A stretch of 23,125 bases of DNA from Chara braunii (GCA_003427395.1 BFEA01000061.1:1982800-2005924), one strand, 5' to 3'; counted from the stretch's first letter, positions 1 through 9,462 are shown. Notes: generated by a model from the letters alone, not told the origin. A program made the numbers and translations.

Positions 1-59
<59 letters not shown>
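1..59. repeat. (CA)n microsatellite
   Basis: A pure CA dinucleotide array runs from the window edge, so its true length is unknown. It directly precedes one copy of a dispersed repeat whose other copy (3404-3575, opposite strand) is also bordered by CA/GT arrays. Confidence 0.97.
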
Positions 60-61
<2 letters not shown>

Positions 62-80
62 CCCTTCCCACTTTTCACTC

Positions 81-171
81 CTGCAGAGAATTTGACGGCA
101 CATGAAACATATGACGCAAAATGTTTCTACGATGGCAATACCCAGGGTATGCCGCACAGCCTCACAGGCCC
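81..171 (+). repeat. dispersed repeat, copy 1 (inverted partner at 3404-3575)
   Basis: Several blocks match the reverse complement of 3404-3575 in the same order: CTGCAGAGAATTTGACGG, then a near-identical TGTTTCTACGATGGCA, then GGTATGCCGCACAGCC followed by CACAGGCCCT. The element class is not recognised. The two copies differ mainly by a GT/CA array of about 53 bp inserted in the partner immediately after GATGGCA. No coding potential was seen; an 85-codon open frame over 92-349 resembles nothing and is treated as chance. Confidence 0.7.
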
Positions 172-1220
172 TCAAAATGCATCACATACTGAAAAAATCA
201 AAAGGACGAAGAGCCAAACATTCAGAAGTTTCGGGAAAGGCCAGAGCGACAGTGGCCTTCATCTCCAGAGACTAAGACTGCTGTCAGACAGATCTGCCCA
301 GAAGGTGTCCGCTGACTCATACATCACAAAATCGCGGGCACCTCACTGACCTACTCGCTCATGCAATCGCCGAGCCGACTGCTGAATTTTACTCCCCGCA
401 ATCTCCGGTCCCCACTCCAATTCTTTTGTGCATGCATAGACATTCCATATGGTGTCATTCGTGACCACGACATATTACCTGCAGGCTTACATCCTTCAAG
501 ATATAATGAAAAACTAAGAACAAGGTTGAAAAAGTAGAAAAAACTTCAATCACGGACCAAGAAAGTAAATAAAGTGCAGGAAACTAGCAAACTGAATCTG
601 AAGAATAGCTCACAGGGTCTGAAGGTAAGCTAAGCATGCCGTCTATTGACACAGACGCCGACTCGCCGAGTCATAGTCGACCCGCAATTTTCCGGACATT
701 TTGACAGTTCAGTCGGTAAACAACCAAATTGAACTAATGCCAATTGCTATTCACAATGAAAGCGGAGCGACTCGATACCTCATCAGGTTCGGTTGACGAC
801 GTTGCTAGCCTTGCTATCGTCATCGACGGCAGTGTTTTGAAGAGAAAGGACCTGATCAACGGGCACGATTGACTACCAGATCACCGAACTTTCCACGATA
901 ACCCTGTGCCTTATCTTGTCTCATTCCCATCATCTGCAGGGAGAAGTCCGTAACAAGGAAAGTTGGAGCTGTTGACACCAACAACTTGTGATACAGGAAG
1001 CGGTGTGACTGGGCTCGCGCTATTGCTGCTGGCATTCACATATTTATTTATTAACTAAGAACTTCAACCTTCAGGAGAGTGGGAAAAGAATTGAAAACAT
1101 ACTTCAACAACAAAATCATCCAAATTTCACAGAAATTTCAATTTTAACAAAACCAGGTGACTTTTCTGGTCGCATACCCATACTACTTCCAATATAGCAC
1201 AATATAGCGCAGTGGACGAC
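172..1220. other. non-coding stretch with no recognisable feature
   Basis: About 1 kb of moderate-GC sequence with no long open frame, no tandem array and no recognised RNA motif. One short frame at 757-870 has codon-like content (an ATG followed by an acidic and hydrophobic stretch) but stops after about 38 codons. It could be a relic of coding sequence, but nothing supports a family. I see nothing else here. Confidence 0.5.
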
Positions 1221-1387
1221 TCAAAGATATGACCTGACCTGACTGACAGTGACACGACCCCCATCTGACATCACACATGTGAGAGAGAAGGGGAGGGACC
1301 TCATACGTAGAAGAAAGGTCCCTCCTTGATCACACACATGGGGAGGAATCCACGGATGGAGGGGAGGAAGGAGAGCAGGACGAAGAT

Positions 1388-1570
1388 GTGCGAGGAGGGA
1401 GAAGATCAAAGTCGCAACAGTGTAGTCCACAAATAGTCTCCCTGCCGAATGGACGGAGGAGAAGAAGAGGGAGAGGAAGAAGAAGAAGATATGGAGGGCA
1501 AGAATACGGAGAAGAAGAAGATGTCGTCCTCCTGCTGTCTCACCCGCAGGTATCTGCCGCCGAGTACTGA
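1388..1570. repeat. purine-rich GAAGAAGAAG low-complexity tract
   Basis: The plus strand is strongly purine-rich, with GGAGGAGAAGAAG and GAAGAAGAAGAAG runs. Open frames on either strand reflect this composition. A similar GAGGAGGAAGAAGAAGAA run occurs at 2719-2740, inside what appears to be a related repeat segment. Confidence 0.7.
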
Positions 1571-1599
1571 CAAGCTGGCGTGTCCCTCTGGCTGTGGGT

Positions 1600-1900
1600 T
1601 GCTTGTGTGAAGACCAGCTATGGCGCCCAGGTAGGGCCTCCGTTGCTGGAGGTATGGCCACCACCTCAACCTCCCTCTACCTCTACCTACACCTCTACCT
1701 CTACCTACACCTCTACCTCTAGTCCTCGTGCAGGGCTGCATCGCGCGCTGCTCCAGCAGCGTGTCGCTCAAGAAGTGAGCCACTCGAACTGTACCCAGAA
1801 CTGGACTGGCCCAGCTATCTATAGCGCTGGGCATGGCTGGTGTGCCCGTGGCCTGCAATCTCGGCCACAAGATCGTGAGTCCGATCCACGGTCCAGGTTG
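1600..1900. repeat. dispersed repeat segment related to 2790-3090
   Basis: Three landmarks recur in order at 2790-3090: a GTTGCTGGAGGTA-like block, a GCTATGGCGCC-CAGGTA block, and an imperfect palindrome (1808-1832, of the form GGCCCAGC-TATCTATAGC-GCTGGGC; counterpart 3060-3086). A hexamer-rich CTCTACCTACAC tandem tract sits at about 1675-1722. This looks like two diverged copies of an unrecognised transposable element. No protein domain is visible. Confidence 0.5.
1675..1722. repeat. CTCTAC/CTACAC tandem repeat
   Basis: Repeating six-base words (CTCTAC, CTCTACCTACAC) in tandem over about 48 bp. Simple sequence repeat. Confidence 0.85.
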
Positions 1901-2159
1901 CAGGAAAAAGTTCTGCTCCTCTGTTCCTGGCCTAAAACGGCCTGCCTGGGTCCCTATCGGACGTCCAGCATGCTGATGCAGCAGGGAATGCCCAATACCG
2001 GACGGAACTGAACCTGGCCCGAAAGGGCTCAGTTGCGAACCTGCCTGAAAGAGGCCCAAAACGTGGCCTAGGTCTGCACAGACCACCAGTCTGTTCGGAC
2101 ATTTTAAGTCCGAAACGACGTCCTGAAGAAGACTAAAATAGAACAGACAACCAGTCAGC

Positions 2160-2162
2160 AAA

Positions 2163-2193
<31 letters not shown>

Positions 2194-2216
2194 ATGAATA
2201 AGTAAATAAATAAATA

Positions 2217-2274
<58 letters not shown>

Positions 2275-2297
2275 GTGTGCGTCTGTGTGTGTGTGTC
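2160..2297. repeat. (AAAT)n followed by (GT)n compound microsatellite
   Basis: A tetranucleotide AAAT array (2160-2218) passes directly into a GT array (2219-2269, then imperfect to 2297). The open frames reading HTHTHT or CVCVCV on either strand arise from this array and are not genes. Confidence 0.97.
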
Positions 2298-2649
2298 GCA
2301 TACCGTAACGGTACAGACCAGAACAAGAACCGACCTCTCTCACTTAGTACAAGATAGCACAGCGGAAGGCTTAAATACCCATGATCCGAACAATCAATGT
2401 TGCAATGCAGACCAGACATACATCATCATCATTCCATGTTGTGAAGGGGCCTGGCGCTCACACAGGAAGAATGCGCCAGTCCCCAACCATACACGGACGA
2501 AGAGGAGGGGGGTTAGACAAAGAAGAGGGGAAGATGGGAATGTCGTCAACACCAAGTCTTCGGTACAGGTCCCAAATAATCCCTCGTCAAATGTTTGAAT
2601 CCCAATGTCGAGTCTGGATCCAAATGTCGTAAAGTCCCAAAGTCACCAA

Positions 2650-2877
2650 TCTCTCTCTCTCTCTCTCGTAGTCTGCAGATACTGAGAAGTCAGGTAGCGA
2701 GAGGGTCAGGAAGAGATGGTGGACTTAGAGGAGGAAGAAGAAGAACTCTCTCTCTCTCTCAGTCCGGTACTAACCTATGAAGGTGGCGCCTTGTTGGAGG
2801 TACATCGAAGACGAAGCTGGAGCTATGGCGCCACAGGTAAGTCTCCCTGGCCTCCGTCAACCATCTCTCTCTCTCTC
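2650..2877. repeat. three short (CT)n runs
   Basis: CT dinucleotide runs at 2650-2668, 2744-2762 and 2863-2877, spaced at roughly 100-bp intervals within the repeat segment related to 1600-1900. Confidence 0.8.
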
Positions 2878-3256
2878 CAATGCTACTCTAGCTCCTACTA
2901 GCGCCCAGCGCTGAAGACTACTGCTAACGCTACTACTACTCCTGCAGCACTCCTCCAGAGTGCTGCTGCCGAATCCTGAAGACTACCTCGTGCCTTCTGC
3001 ATGCGAAGTTCCTGGGAAGTCCCTATGAACTACCTTGTCCTGCCTACAGCCTGCAGGGCGGGCCAGTCTTATATAGTGCTGGCCCGTCCAGGAGGCTGCC
3101 CTTGCCAATGTTAAAACGTGCCAGACCTGGCGTTGAAGTTCAAACGAGGGTTGTCTTGAAAACAGGCCCAAAATGGCCTGTGCTAAAACCCTGGTCTGGT
3201 GCCTAAGTTTCAGGGCCGGTCGATCTTATGAGGGCCTGAAAATGGCCCTCCGTTTC

Positions 3257-3384
3257 AGGCTGAAAAGACTCAGGGCCTGGAGGGCCCTTTTTAGGCTGAA
3301 ACGACACAGGGCCTGTAGGCCTTTGTTTTCAGGCTCTTAGGCTGAAACGACACAGGGCCTGTAGGCCCTTGTTTTCAGGCTTTT
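3257..3384. repeat. 46-bp tandem repeat (two full units plus one shortened)
   Basis: Two units of exactly 46 bp start at 3293 and 3339, each opening AGGCTGAAACGACACAGGGC and containing CCTGTAGGCC and TTGTTTTCAGGCT. A shortened 36-bp relative occupies 3257-3292. Each unit has an internal GGGCCTGTAGGCCC palindrome. Confidence 0.9.
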
Positions 3385-3403
3385 AGGCTGAGAACGCTGG
3401 TCG

Positions 3404-3438
3404 GGCCCTGCAGGCCCGTGTGGCTGCGCAGTATGCCA

Positions 3439-3494
<56 letters not shown>

Positions 3495-3575
3495 CATCGT
3501 AGAAACACTTTGTGTCTTGTCCTTCATGCTCAGTTTTGTTGCCCTGGCCTTCCATCAAATTTCTCTGCAAGAGAG
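3404..3575 (-). repeat. dispersed repeat, copy 2, split by a (GT)n array
   Basis: Reverse-complement partner of 81-171. Its core is interrupted by a GT array of about 53 bp at 3441-3493, whereas copy 1 reads straight through with only a few bases. That makes the array a later expansion or insertion inside the element. Confidence 0.7.
3441..3493. repeat. (GT)n microsatellite
   Basis: Pure GT array inside the minus-strand repeat copy; further imperfect GT tracts lie at 3580-3655. Confidence 0.97.
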
Positions 3576-3659
3576 TAGAGTGTGTGTGTGTGTGTTCTCA
3601 TGTTCGCTCTGCCTGTGTGTGTGAGTGTGCACGTGTGTGTGTGGGGTGGGGGGGTGCAA

Positions 3660-4200
3660 TTTGACCTCTGCGATAGGATTTGCGGCAAGTTGTGTCCACA
3701 GAGTGCCTAGAGAACACTTCCAAAAGAGGTTGCAGCCAGGTATTCCAATGGAAGGAGGGCAAACATGCAAAGGTATCAAAGCGCAGAAGGATGAAGGACA
3801 AGCAAAAAATGAGTTGAAGACCGAACAAAGCAAACAGAACGGAAAGAAAACACAAAGGGTAGGCCGTGAGGGTAATGCTGGTCTATTTTTGTGCCTGTTT
3901 CTTTCAAAGGATGTAGCTATAGGGGAAGCGGACTGGAAAACGAGTGGGCAACAGGGACAGTCAATCCTTCCCACTTGGAAGCAATCAGTGCTGTCAGGGC
4001 TCTCCGGGCCATAACATGGGGAGACATTTGAGTGGGTATTGCCGTCGTGACTTGCAGGTGGTCCGGCGGTGGATAAGGAACCAGACTGATGCTCCCCAGA
4101 ACAGGAGCACAGTCCAGAAGGGCTTGTTTCAACCAAAAAAAAAAGAAGAATTTTTGACACAAAGATGGTGACAGGCAATTCATCAGGAGGCTGAATCCTC
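3660..4200. other. non-coding stretch, nothing recognised
   Basis: Open frames up to 207 codons exist on both strands (for example 3555-4178 minus and 3625-4014 plus), but they overlap each other, start in GT/CA arrays and show no domain or family resemblance. I see no gene here. Confidence 0.5.
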
Positions 4201-4231
4201 GACAGTCTGAGGAATCTCCATATTGATGTTT

Positions 4232-4400
4232 TGAGTCTAGCTCAGTTGGTACACCCATGAACTGTTGAAATACGGGCCCAAGTTCGAATCCAGATGCTGT
4301 GAGATGAACAGAATGAAACCATTCTGAATTGCCCGGATCCGGTCAGTCCAATGATGATATCTCAAGGCCGTCGCCCTTTTAAAAAGGAAAAAGGGTCATG
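4232..4400 (+). mobile_element. tRNA-derived SINE-like element
   Basis: The first 73 bases form a tRNA-like module. An RNA polymerase III A box (TAGCTCAGTTGG, 4238-4249) and a B box (AGTTCGAATCC, 4281-4291) are separated by 31 bases, which is normal tRNA spacing. The anticodon-loop region reads CTGTTGA, as in tRNA-Asn(GUU), but the stems are degraded. About 90 bp of non-tRNA sequence follows, ending near an A-rich tract (AAAAAGGAAAAAGGG). This head-body-tail arrangement is typical of SINEs transcribed by Pol III and mobilised by a LINE. No clear target-site duplication was found, so the ends are approximate. Confidence 0.7.
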
Positions 4401-4439
4401 ATCTCCCTTAACCTCTGTTGTTAGTGGACTGCTAGCAGG

Positions 4440-5000
4440 TTACATCGCAAGGAGGAAGGCGAGAAGCAATAGAACAAGGCACGGGGCGACAAGCAACAGA
4501 AAGGCACATAGGCTGGAAGGCAGGGGGGAGCAGGGCAGGTGGGCAACCAAACGACAAGGGAAGCGGCACGCTGGCACTATGAGCAGCAGGGAACAAGGCG
4601 ACAAGGCAGTGAGGCAAGAAGCAGCATCAACAAGGCAGCCAATCAACAAGACAAGCAGCAGTGCAGCCGGTAAGGAGGCAGTAAGGCAAGAAGGCAGTGA
4701 CGCAACAAGGCAGCAAGTCACAAGGCGCTGAGGCAACACGGTAGCAACGCAACTGCGCAACAAGGCGACAAGGCAGCAACACGATGGAGCCAACTGACAA
4801 AGCAAGCAGAAGGGCAGCACTATGAGCAGCAGGCACCAAAGCAGCTAAACAGTGCGGCAAGAAGGAAGCAAGGCAAGAAGCCATTGAGGCAACCCGGGAG
4901 CGAAGCCATATGGCAACGAAGCATAAGACATCCACAGAACAAAACAAGTTGCAGGGCGTCACTACGAGCAGCAAGGAACAAGGCGGCAAGCCACTGAGGC
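4440..5000. repeat. GGCAGCAAGGC-type low-complexity block 1
   Basis: Degenerate repetition of words such as AAGGCAGCAAGGC, GGCGACAAGGCAG and GAGGCAACA. On the minus strand it reads as open frames rich in Leu, Cys, Pro and Ala (up to 151 codons) in more than one frame, as expected for a purine-rich repeat lacking TAA/TAG/TGA complements rather than for a gene. The same word set dominates 6680-7740. Confidence 0.75.
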
Positions 5001-5259
5001 AACAAGCAGCCAAGCAGCATGGGAGTGGAGCACCACAGCCAGGCAGACCACACATCCAACATGGGCCAAAGCAGTCCATCACCTACCCTTCACACCACCA
5101 CCAACAGCACACCGACTGTAGGTTCACACGTGCATCAACTAACGCCTGTAATCACCCCAAGGAACACACGCATGCACAGACATCATGAACCCTACGCCCC
5201 CCTAATAGTGTTGCAGGAACCCCAAACAAGCAGGCATTCACGTGTTAGCAGGGCTTAGA

Positions 5260-6060
5260 GGTGCTCACTCAGACACCGGGAGAGCACAGGGAAAGATCAG
5301 AGAATGCACAGACTGAGACAGAAAGAAGAAAAGAAAAGGAAACAGAGAAAAAAACAATGATTGTGTGGGAGTGGGGAGCACTATCCTGCAGGGGCTTCAC
5401 AAGGAGGGGGGTGAATGTCCCGGAGAGGGTAGGGGCGGAGGTTGGGGTTTGCTCTATTCTGGGGCTGGGGTTGGTATGCCGGGTCAGTATTAACCGCAGT
5501 GGAGGCAGTTAAGGGCAAGTGGTGGTGGGGGCATGCTTTAGGAGGGAACTGTATGTCCCTGGGGAAATGGGGTTAAAGGGGCTTGCCCTATACTGGGGCT
5601 AATGAAGAGTAGGAGACACTTCTCGGCAGAGGCGGGGCAGGGCTGAGGGGAATGGGGTATGGGGAGGGAGGGGGATTGTTGAAAAGCGTTAGATAGCCTC
5701 CTGATGCGTATTCAACAATAGGGGATGACCCCGCCAAGGGCAGTCGAAACTCAGTGGCTCTTAAGAACCGGTGCCAGAGCGACGTTGGCCAGGGCCGAAG
5801 CGAGGTGGCACATTTCTGTAACCTAGCTGATTGGGGGCGTGAGGCCTGGTAGAGAGATCTGAGGGACTGTGTGCGGGGGCAGTGCTGAGGTCAATCGGGG
5901 GCTGAAGCTGAACACACCGCGTTGGTGGTGGTTTTAGGGGGGGGCGGGGGGATATTCATCTATGTTGGGGGGGAGTTCTCATGATACCTAAGTTTTTGGA
6001 GTTAAGCTTGTTCTGGTAGGATAGTAGTTGATCACGAAGCTTCTGACATTTTCTTGATTG
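5260..6060. other. G-rich non-coding region
   Basis: The plus strand is strongly G-rich (many runs of three to eight G), especially 5385-5665 and 5933-5976. No coding frame of note, no RNA gene and no tandem period was found. Runs of G at this spacing could form G-quadruplexes; that is inference from composition only. Confidence 0.55.
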
Positions 6061-6074
6061 GTTACATAGTTCTC

Positions 6075-6248
6075 AGCCGAAGCCGGGTAATGGCCCCGGT
6101 ATCTCAGTTTGATGTGCTTTTATAAGGGACGCTGGGCCTGGTTCCCAGCACGTGTTGCTCCTTACAAGTAGATTGGAGCATCGCCCCCCCCCCCCCCCCC
6201 CCAAGGCCCCCCGACCCCCCTACCCGCCCTTCCAAAAAAAAAAAAAAG
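6075..6248 (+). mobile_element. SINE-like family, copy A
   Basis: The core at 6122-6155 (TATAAGGGACGCTGGGCC through GGTTCCCAGCA) closely matches 12540-12570. The flanking upstream blocks GCGAAGCC..GGGTAA..CCCGGTA and the downstream block GTTGCTCC..GGAGC also align. The copy ends in a C-tract (6183-6202), a C-rich stretch and an A-tract (6234-6247). Relative to copy B it lacks about 50 bp in the middle. No target-site duplication was identified. Confidence 0.65.
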
Positions 6249-6546
6249 ATTGTGTGTGTGTTGGGGGAAGGAGAGACAATGGGATGTTACTTACTCATAG
6301 TGCAGCATGCTGTGACTGGTTGAGCGGCATTACACAAGAGGATTGAAAACATGTCCACAGTCCGTGCATTGAACCACCAGCACACCCAGACCTGGCGGTG
6401 CTGCACTACGAGCCAATCTTTGCTGAACTGCCAGTAGCACACTTCTTTCTTTTTCCTGGCGCTGCCAGCCATTGTGGTCCGGTAGCCCCGAGCCTCCGAT
6501 GTTTTAGGAGGGAGCCATGAAGAAGTCTTGCAAGGCTGGGACCGTG

Positions 6547-6603
6547 TACTGGCGGTTTAAAGCAAGGTCTAGAATAGCATCGTAATGAGCCACTCAGAAA
6601 ACA
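6547..6603 (+). repeat. short dispersed repeat, partner at 17418-17472
   Basis: TACTGGCGGTTTAAAG..GTCTA..AT..ATGAGCC..CTCAGAAA aligns with CACTGGTGGTTTAAAG..GTTCTA..GATGAC..GGCTCAGAAA at 17418-17472. A diverged pair of an unrecognised repeat. Confidence 0.45.
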
Positions 6604-6679
6604 GAGCTTACAGTACGAAAGAAAGGACTAGGATCATGACAGCCTATTTCATTAGACTCTCACTGACTCAGCATGAGGC

Positions 6680-7740
6680 TGAACCGCAGGCAGTATGCAG
6701 AGCAGCTTGAACGCTGTTGCCAGTGAATGAGCAAGCGGCCAAACAGTGAGGCTAGCAGGAAGGCTTTGAGGCGGACAGGCAAACGGGCAGGTGCACGGCA
6801 TGGCAAGGAGCAGCAAGGCATGCAGGCAGGGAAGTGTCGGGCTCGCGGGTTGGTGAATGTCGAAGCACACAACAAAGCAGCATGACATGGAGCATCGAGG
6901 CAGGGAGGCCGAAGGGTGAACTGAACGGCACAATGAGCAGCAACACAACAAGGCAGGCAGCAATGCACAGGGAGGGGGGACAGCAAACAAGGTAAGCAGT
7001 CAAAAAGTCACAAGGCGAGCAGCAGCAAGGCAATAAGGCATGCAGCAAAGGCGCAGGGGTGGGTAAATGGGTAAAGGTGGGAAAGCAAGGCACAGGACAA
7101 GCAGTAGCAAGGCATGCAAGGCAGGAAGTACAGGGCGGGATGGTAGTTAGAACAGTGAGGCAACATGACAAGCAACAGCAAGGCGGGCAGTTGTGAGGGC
7201 GCATAGGGTAACGAGCAGCAAGGCAACAGGAAAGCACAGGGCAGGCAGGCAATCAAACAGTGAGGTAACTAGCAAAACAAGGCGGCATGCAGGCAGGAGG
7301 GTGGGCAACAGAATGAGTGGCAAGACAACTAAGCAGGGTAGAAACGTAGAGGAAGAGGTGAAGGGCGAGGCAGCAAAGCCACACGGCAAGCTGCAGTGAG
7401 GCACACTGCAGGAAAGCACTGGACTCGCTGGCAGTCAAACAAGGAGGCAAACAGAAGGCAATAGGACAGGCGGGAGGGTGGGCAACAGAATGAGTGGCAA
7501 GACAACTAAGCAGGGCAGAAACGTAGAGGAAGAGGCGAAGGGCGAGGCAGCAAAGCCACATGGCAAGCTGCAGCGAGGCACGCGGCAGGAAAGCACGGGA
7601 TGCGCTGGCAGTCAAACAAGGAGGCAGACAGCAAAGCAATAGGACAAGCACACGCAAGGCAAACGGGCAGCACGATCAGCGGCAAGGTGCTGAGGCAGGA
7701 AGCAAGGCAGAGGGATATGTGAGCAGGCACGGGAAGTACA
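6680..7740. repeat. GGCAGCAAGGC-type low-complexity block 2
   Basis: Same composition and word set as 4440-5000 (AGCAAGGCA, AACAAGGCGGCA, GAGCAGCAAGG). Overlapping minus-strand open frames up to 166 codons, rich in Cys, Leu and Pro, occur in two or three frames at once, so they are artefacts. The block contains a 177-bp tandem duplication at 7293-7647. Confidence 0.8.
7293..7647. repeat. 177-bp tandem duplication
   Basis: Two consecutive units align with an offset of 177 bp (GTGGGCAACAGAATGAGTGG starts at 7301 and at 7478) and stay highly similar to their ends (CTGGCAGTCAAACAAGGAGG in both). The differences are scattered single-base changes, so the duplication is fairly recent compared with the surrounding degenerate block. 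Confidence 0.92.
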
Positions 7741-7923
7741 GAGTTCCATGATTTACAGCTCTAGGGCCTTTGGCCTCCAGGGATCGTTCAATAAAGGCAG
7801 GCAGCAAGGCGCCACAGGGTAAGCAGTACTATTACGCACGGGCCGGAGGGCATGGGCAAGGAGAGAGACTGGCGAAACGAAAAGGCATGCAGCTGGGCAA
7901 GGTGTCCAACAGCAGCAAAGCAG

Positions 7924-8061
7924 AGTGGTGGGAGGCGGCACAGTTCAGTGATTGGAAAAGGGTGAAAGCATTTTTCAACAGGGGCAGAGGAGCCAACATG
8001 AAGCCCCAACATGTGAGTGGTGGGAGGCGGCACAGTTCAGTGATTGGAAAAGGGTGAAAGC
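7924..8061. repeat. perfect 46-bp direct repeat separated by exactly 46 bp
   Basis: The 46-bp stretch starting AGTGGTGGGAGGCGGCACAG occurs at 7924-7969 and 8016-8061 without a mismatch. The intervening segment (7970-8015) is also 46 bp. The second copy runs directly into a U2-like fragment. Confidence 0.92.
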
Positions 8062-8065
8062 GTCT

Positions 8066-8085
8066 GATCAGTTTAATATCTGATC

Positions 8086-8117
<32 letters not shown>
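8066..8117 (+). mobile_element. U2 snRNA fragment joined to an A-tract
   Basis: 8066-8086 reads GATCAGTTTAATATCTGATCC, matching the conserved U2 snRNA segment just downstream of the branch-site recognition sequence. The first base differs from the expected T. A run of about 31 A follows, then two unresolved bases (8120-8121). This looks like a truncated, A-tailed retrocopy, but the fragment is short. Confidence 0.6.
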
Positions 8118-8118
<1 letters not shown>

Positions 8119-8119
8119 N

Positions 8120-8121
8120 NC
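8120..8121. other. ambiguous bases
   Basis: Two N bases follow an A-tract. They probably mark an assembly uncertainty at the homopolymer. A further single N lies at 11091 inside a GA array. Confidence 0.95.
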
Positions 8122-8486
8122 ACTGTTAGGGGAGTTATAAATGCCATTCTCTGACGCTGGACCCAGTTTCCAGCATATATGATAAAGCTACATTTCCCTC
8201 CCCCTCCTCCCGCCCCCCCTGGAAAAAAGGAGCAGAGAAGAAGAGGGAGGGGGAGAAGGAGGGGGAGAGAAAGAAAGGGTGGGAGGGCGTCCAATACTGT
8301 GAGCAGCAAGGTGACAAGGCGACCTGCAAACGCAGTCATCAGCCTCAAAGTCAGAAGCCCACAGATGTAGGAAGCATCTCACCGATGTACTCACAACCCT
8401 GCACAGATAAACAGCCATTCTGGGGATATTTTTGGAAGTTTTATGCAGGAAAGCCTCGTCCTTGAGCTTTGGGCGAGGGAAACACA

Positions 8487-9380
8487 GTAGAGCCAGGGGA
8501 TAATTGGTGGAAAGAGCCCACGCGGAAACCTTTTTGGTTTGGCGCGCCCAAACTTTTGGGATAACTGGTGGAAAGCAGCGCCCACCCGTGGTCTTGGCCC
8601 ACATGCGCGGTGTAGTTTAGTTTTCTACAACTGTGGGACGCCAAAAGGCGGGAAAAGAAGGTTGAATGATCTTCTTATTTGATTTCATTCATCTAGTGCC
8701 ATTAGGAATCGAACTCAAGTCTTCCTTTCAACAGTTCATTAGGAATCGAACTCAGATCTTCCTATTCCTCCTATTGGACAGACTAGATCCTTGGGGCCCT
8801 AGACATGTCTCTGACAATCCCCCTGCATTCAGTGAAGAGGAAAATCCCCGTGTAGTTTACTATCTGAAAAAAACTCGTAGGAAACTATAACGCCCGTGCC
8901 TCTCCTGCCATCCCCAACGTGAAGCCAACATGACACCCCAACCAATCACATAACAGTAGGCTGCTGGCTCCCCTTCCAAAAGGGCGGGTTGTGTAATCTT
9001 ACCGTCCGTTTGTGAGATGATCAAGGGTTCGCAGTGATCCCACAGTCACACAGGTAGCAGAAAACTATACTACACGGCGGCATGTGGGCCGAGACCAGCC
9101 GAAACCTTTTTGGTTTGGCGCGCCCAAACTTTTCCCATTTGGCAAGAACGGCCTACGGGAAAATGTAAATAAAATGAACAGAGCGCCAGTTCATGATCCA
9201 GTAGGAAGGGGTCAAACGGTCCTGACCCAATCTCGGGCTTCAGATTTTAACATCCTACGGTCTGTGCACCCCGTGGGCCTTGCGTGGGCCTTGCTTGCCA
9301 AACGGGAAAAGTTTGGGCGCGCGAAAAACCAAAAAGGTTTCCGCGTGGGCGCTGCTTTCCACCAATTATCTCGTAGAGCC
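8487..9380. mobile_element. foldback/inverted-repeat cluster with TTTGGCGCGCCCAAA palindromes
   Basis: Three copies of a block of the form GGAAACCTTTTTGGTTT-GGCGCGCCCAAACTTTT lie at about 8522-8558 (+), 9104-9138 (+) and 9306-9343 (-). Flanking sequence is inverted as well. 8597-8632 (GGCCCACATGC..TGTAGTTTAGTTTTCT) is the reverse complement of 9056-9092, and GGATAATTGGTGGAAAG near 8498 reappears inverted at about 9355-9372. This is the architecture of a foldback or MITE-like element, perhaps two nested copies. No transposase frame is visible. The near-palindrome contains TTTGGCGC, which matches the E2F-binding consensus; that may be chance. Confidence 0.6.
8701..8763. repeat. 37-bp tandem repeat (two units) with B-box-like core
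   Basis: ATTAGGAATCGAACTCA begins at 8701 and again at 8738. Read on the minus strand each unit contains GAGTTCGATTCC, which matches a tRNA T-arm/B box. The expected stems do not pair well, so this is at most a degenerate tRNA-derived fragment, duplicated. Confidence 0.65.
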
Positions 9381-9462
9381 AGGCCTGATGTGTGTGCTTG
9401 TGAACCGCAGGTGACGGTGCCGACTCGGCGTCGAGCGGATATCACTTTTTTTCTTCGAGTGC

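Noticed and set aside
757-870. Short coding relic of about 38 codons
   Set aside because: Codon-like content only; too short, and no family was recognised.
1406-2419. 337-codon minus-strand open frame
   Set aside because: It reads straight through (GT)n and (AAAT)n arrays (HTHTHT and FIYLFIYLF) and has no domain. An artefact of simple repeats.
4440-5082. Cys/Leu/Pro-rich minus-strand open frames
   Set aside because: Two overlapping frames are open at once over the same degenerate repeat, and the composition alone explains the lack of stops.
6652-7657. Several 80-166-codon minus-strand frames resembling cysteine-rich proteins
   Set aside because: They overlap in different frames on the low-complexity block and include the 177-bp duplication. 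No signal peptide or conserved cysteine spacing was seen.
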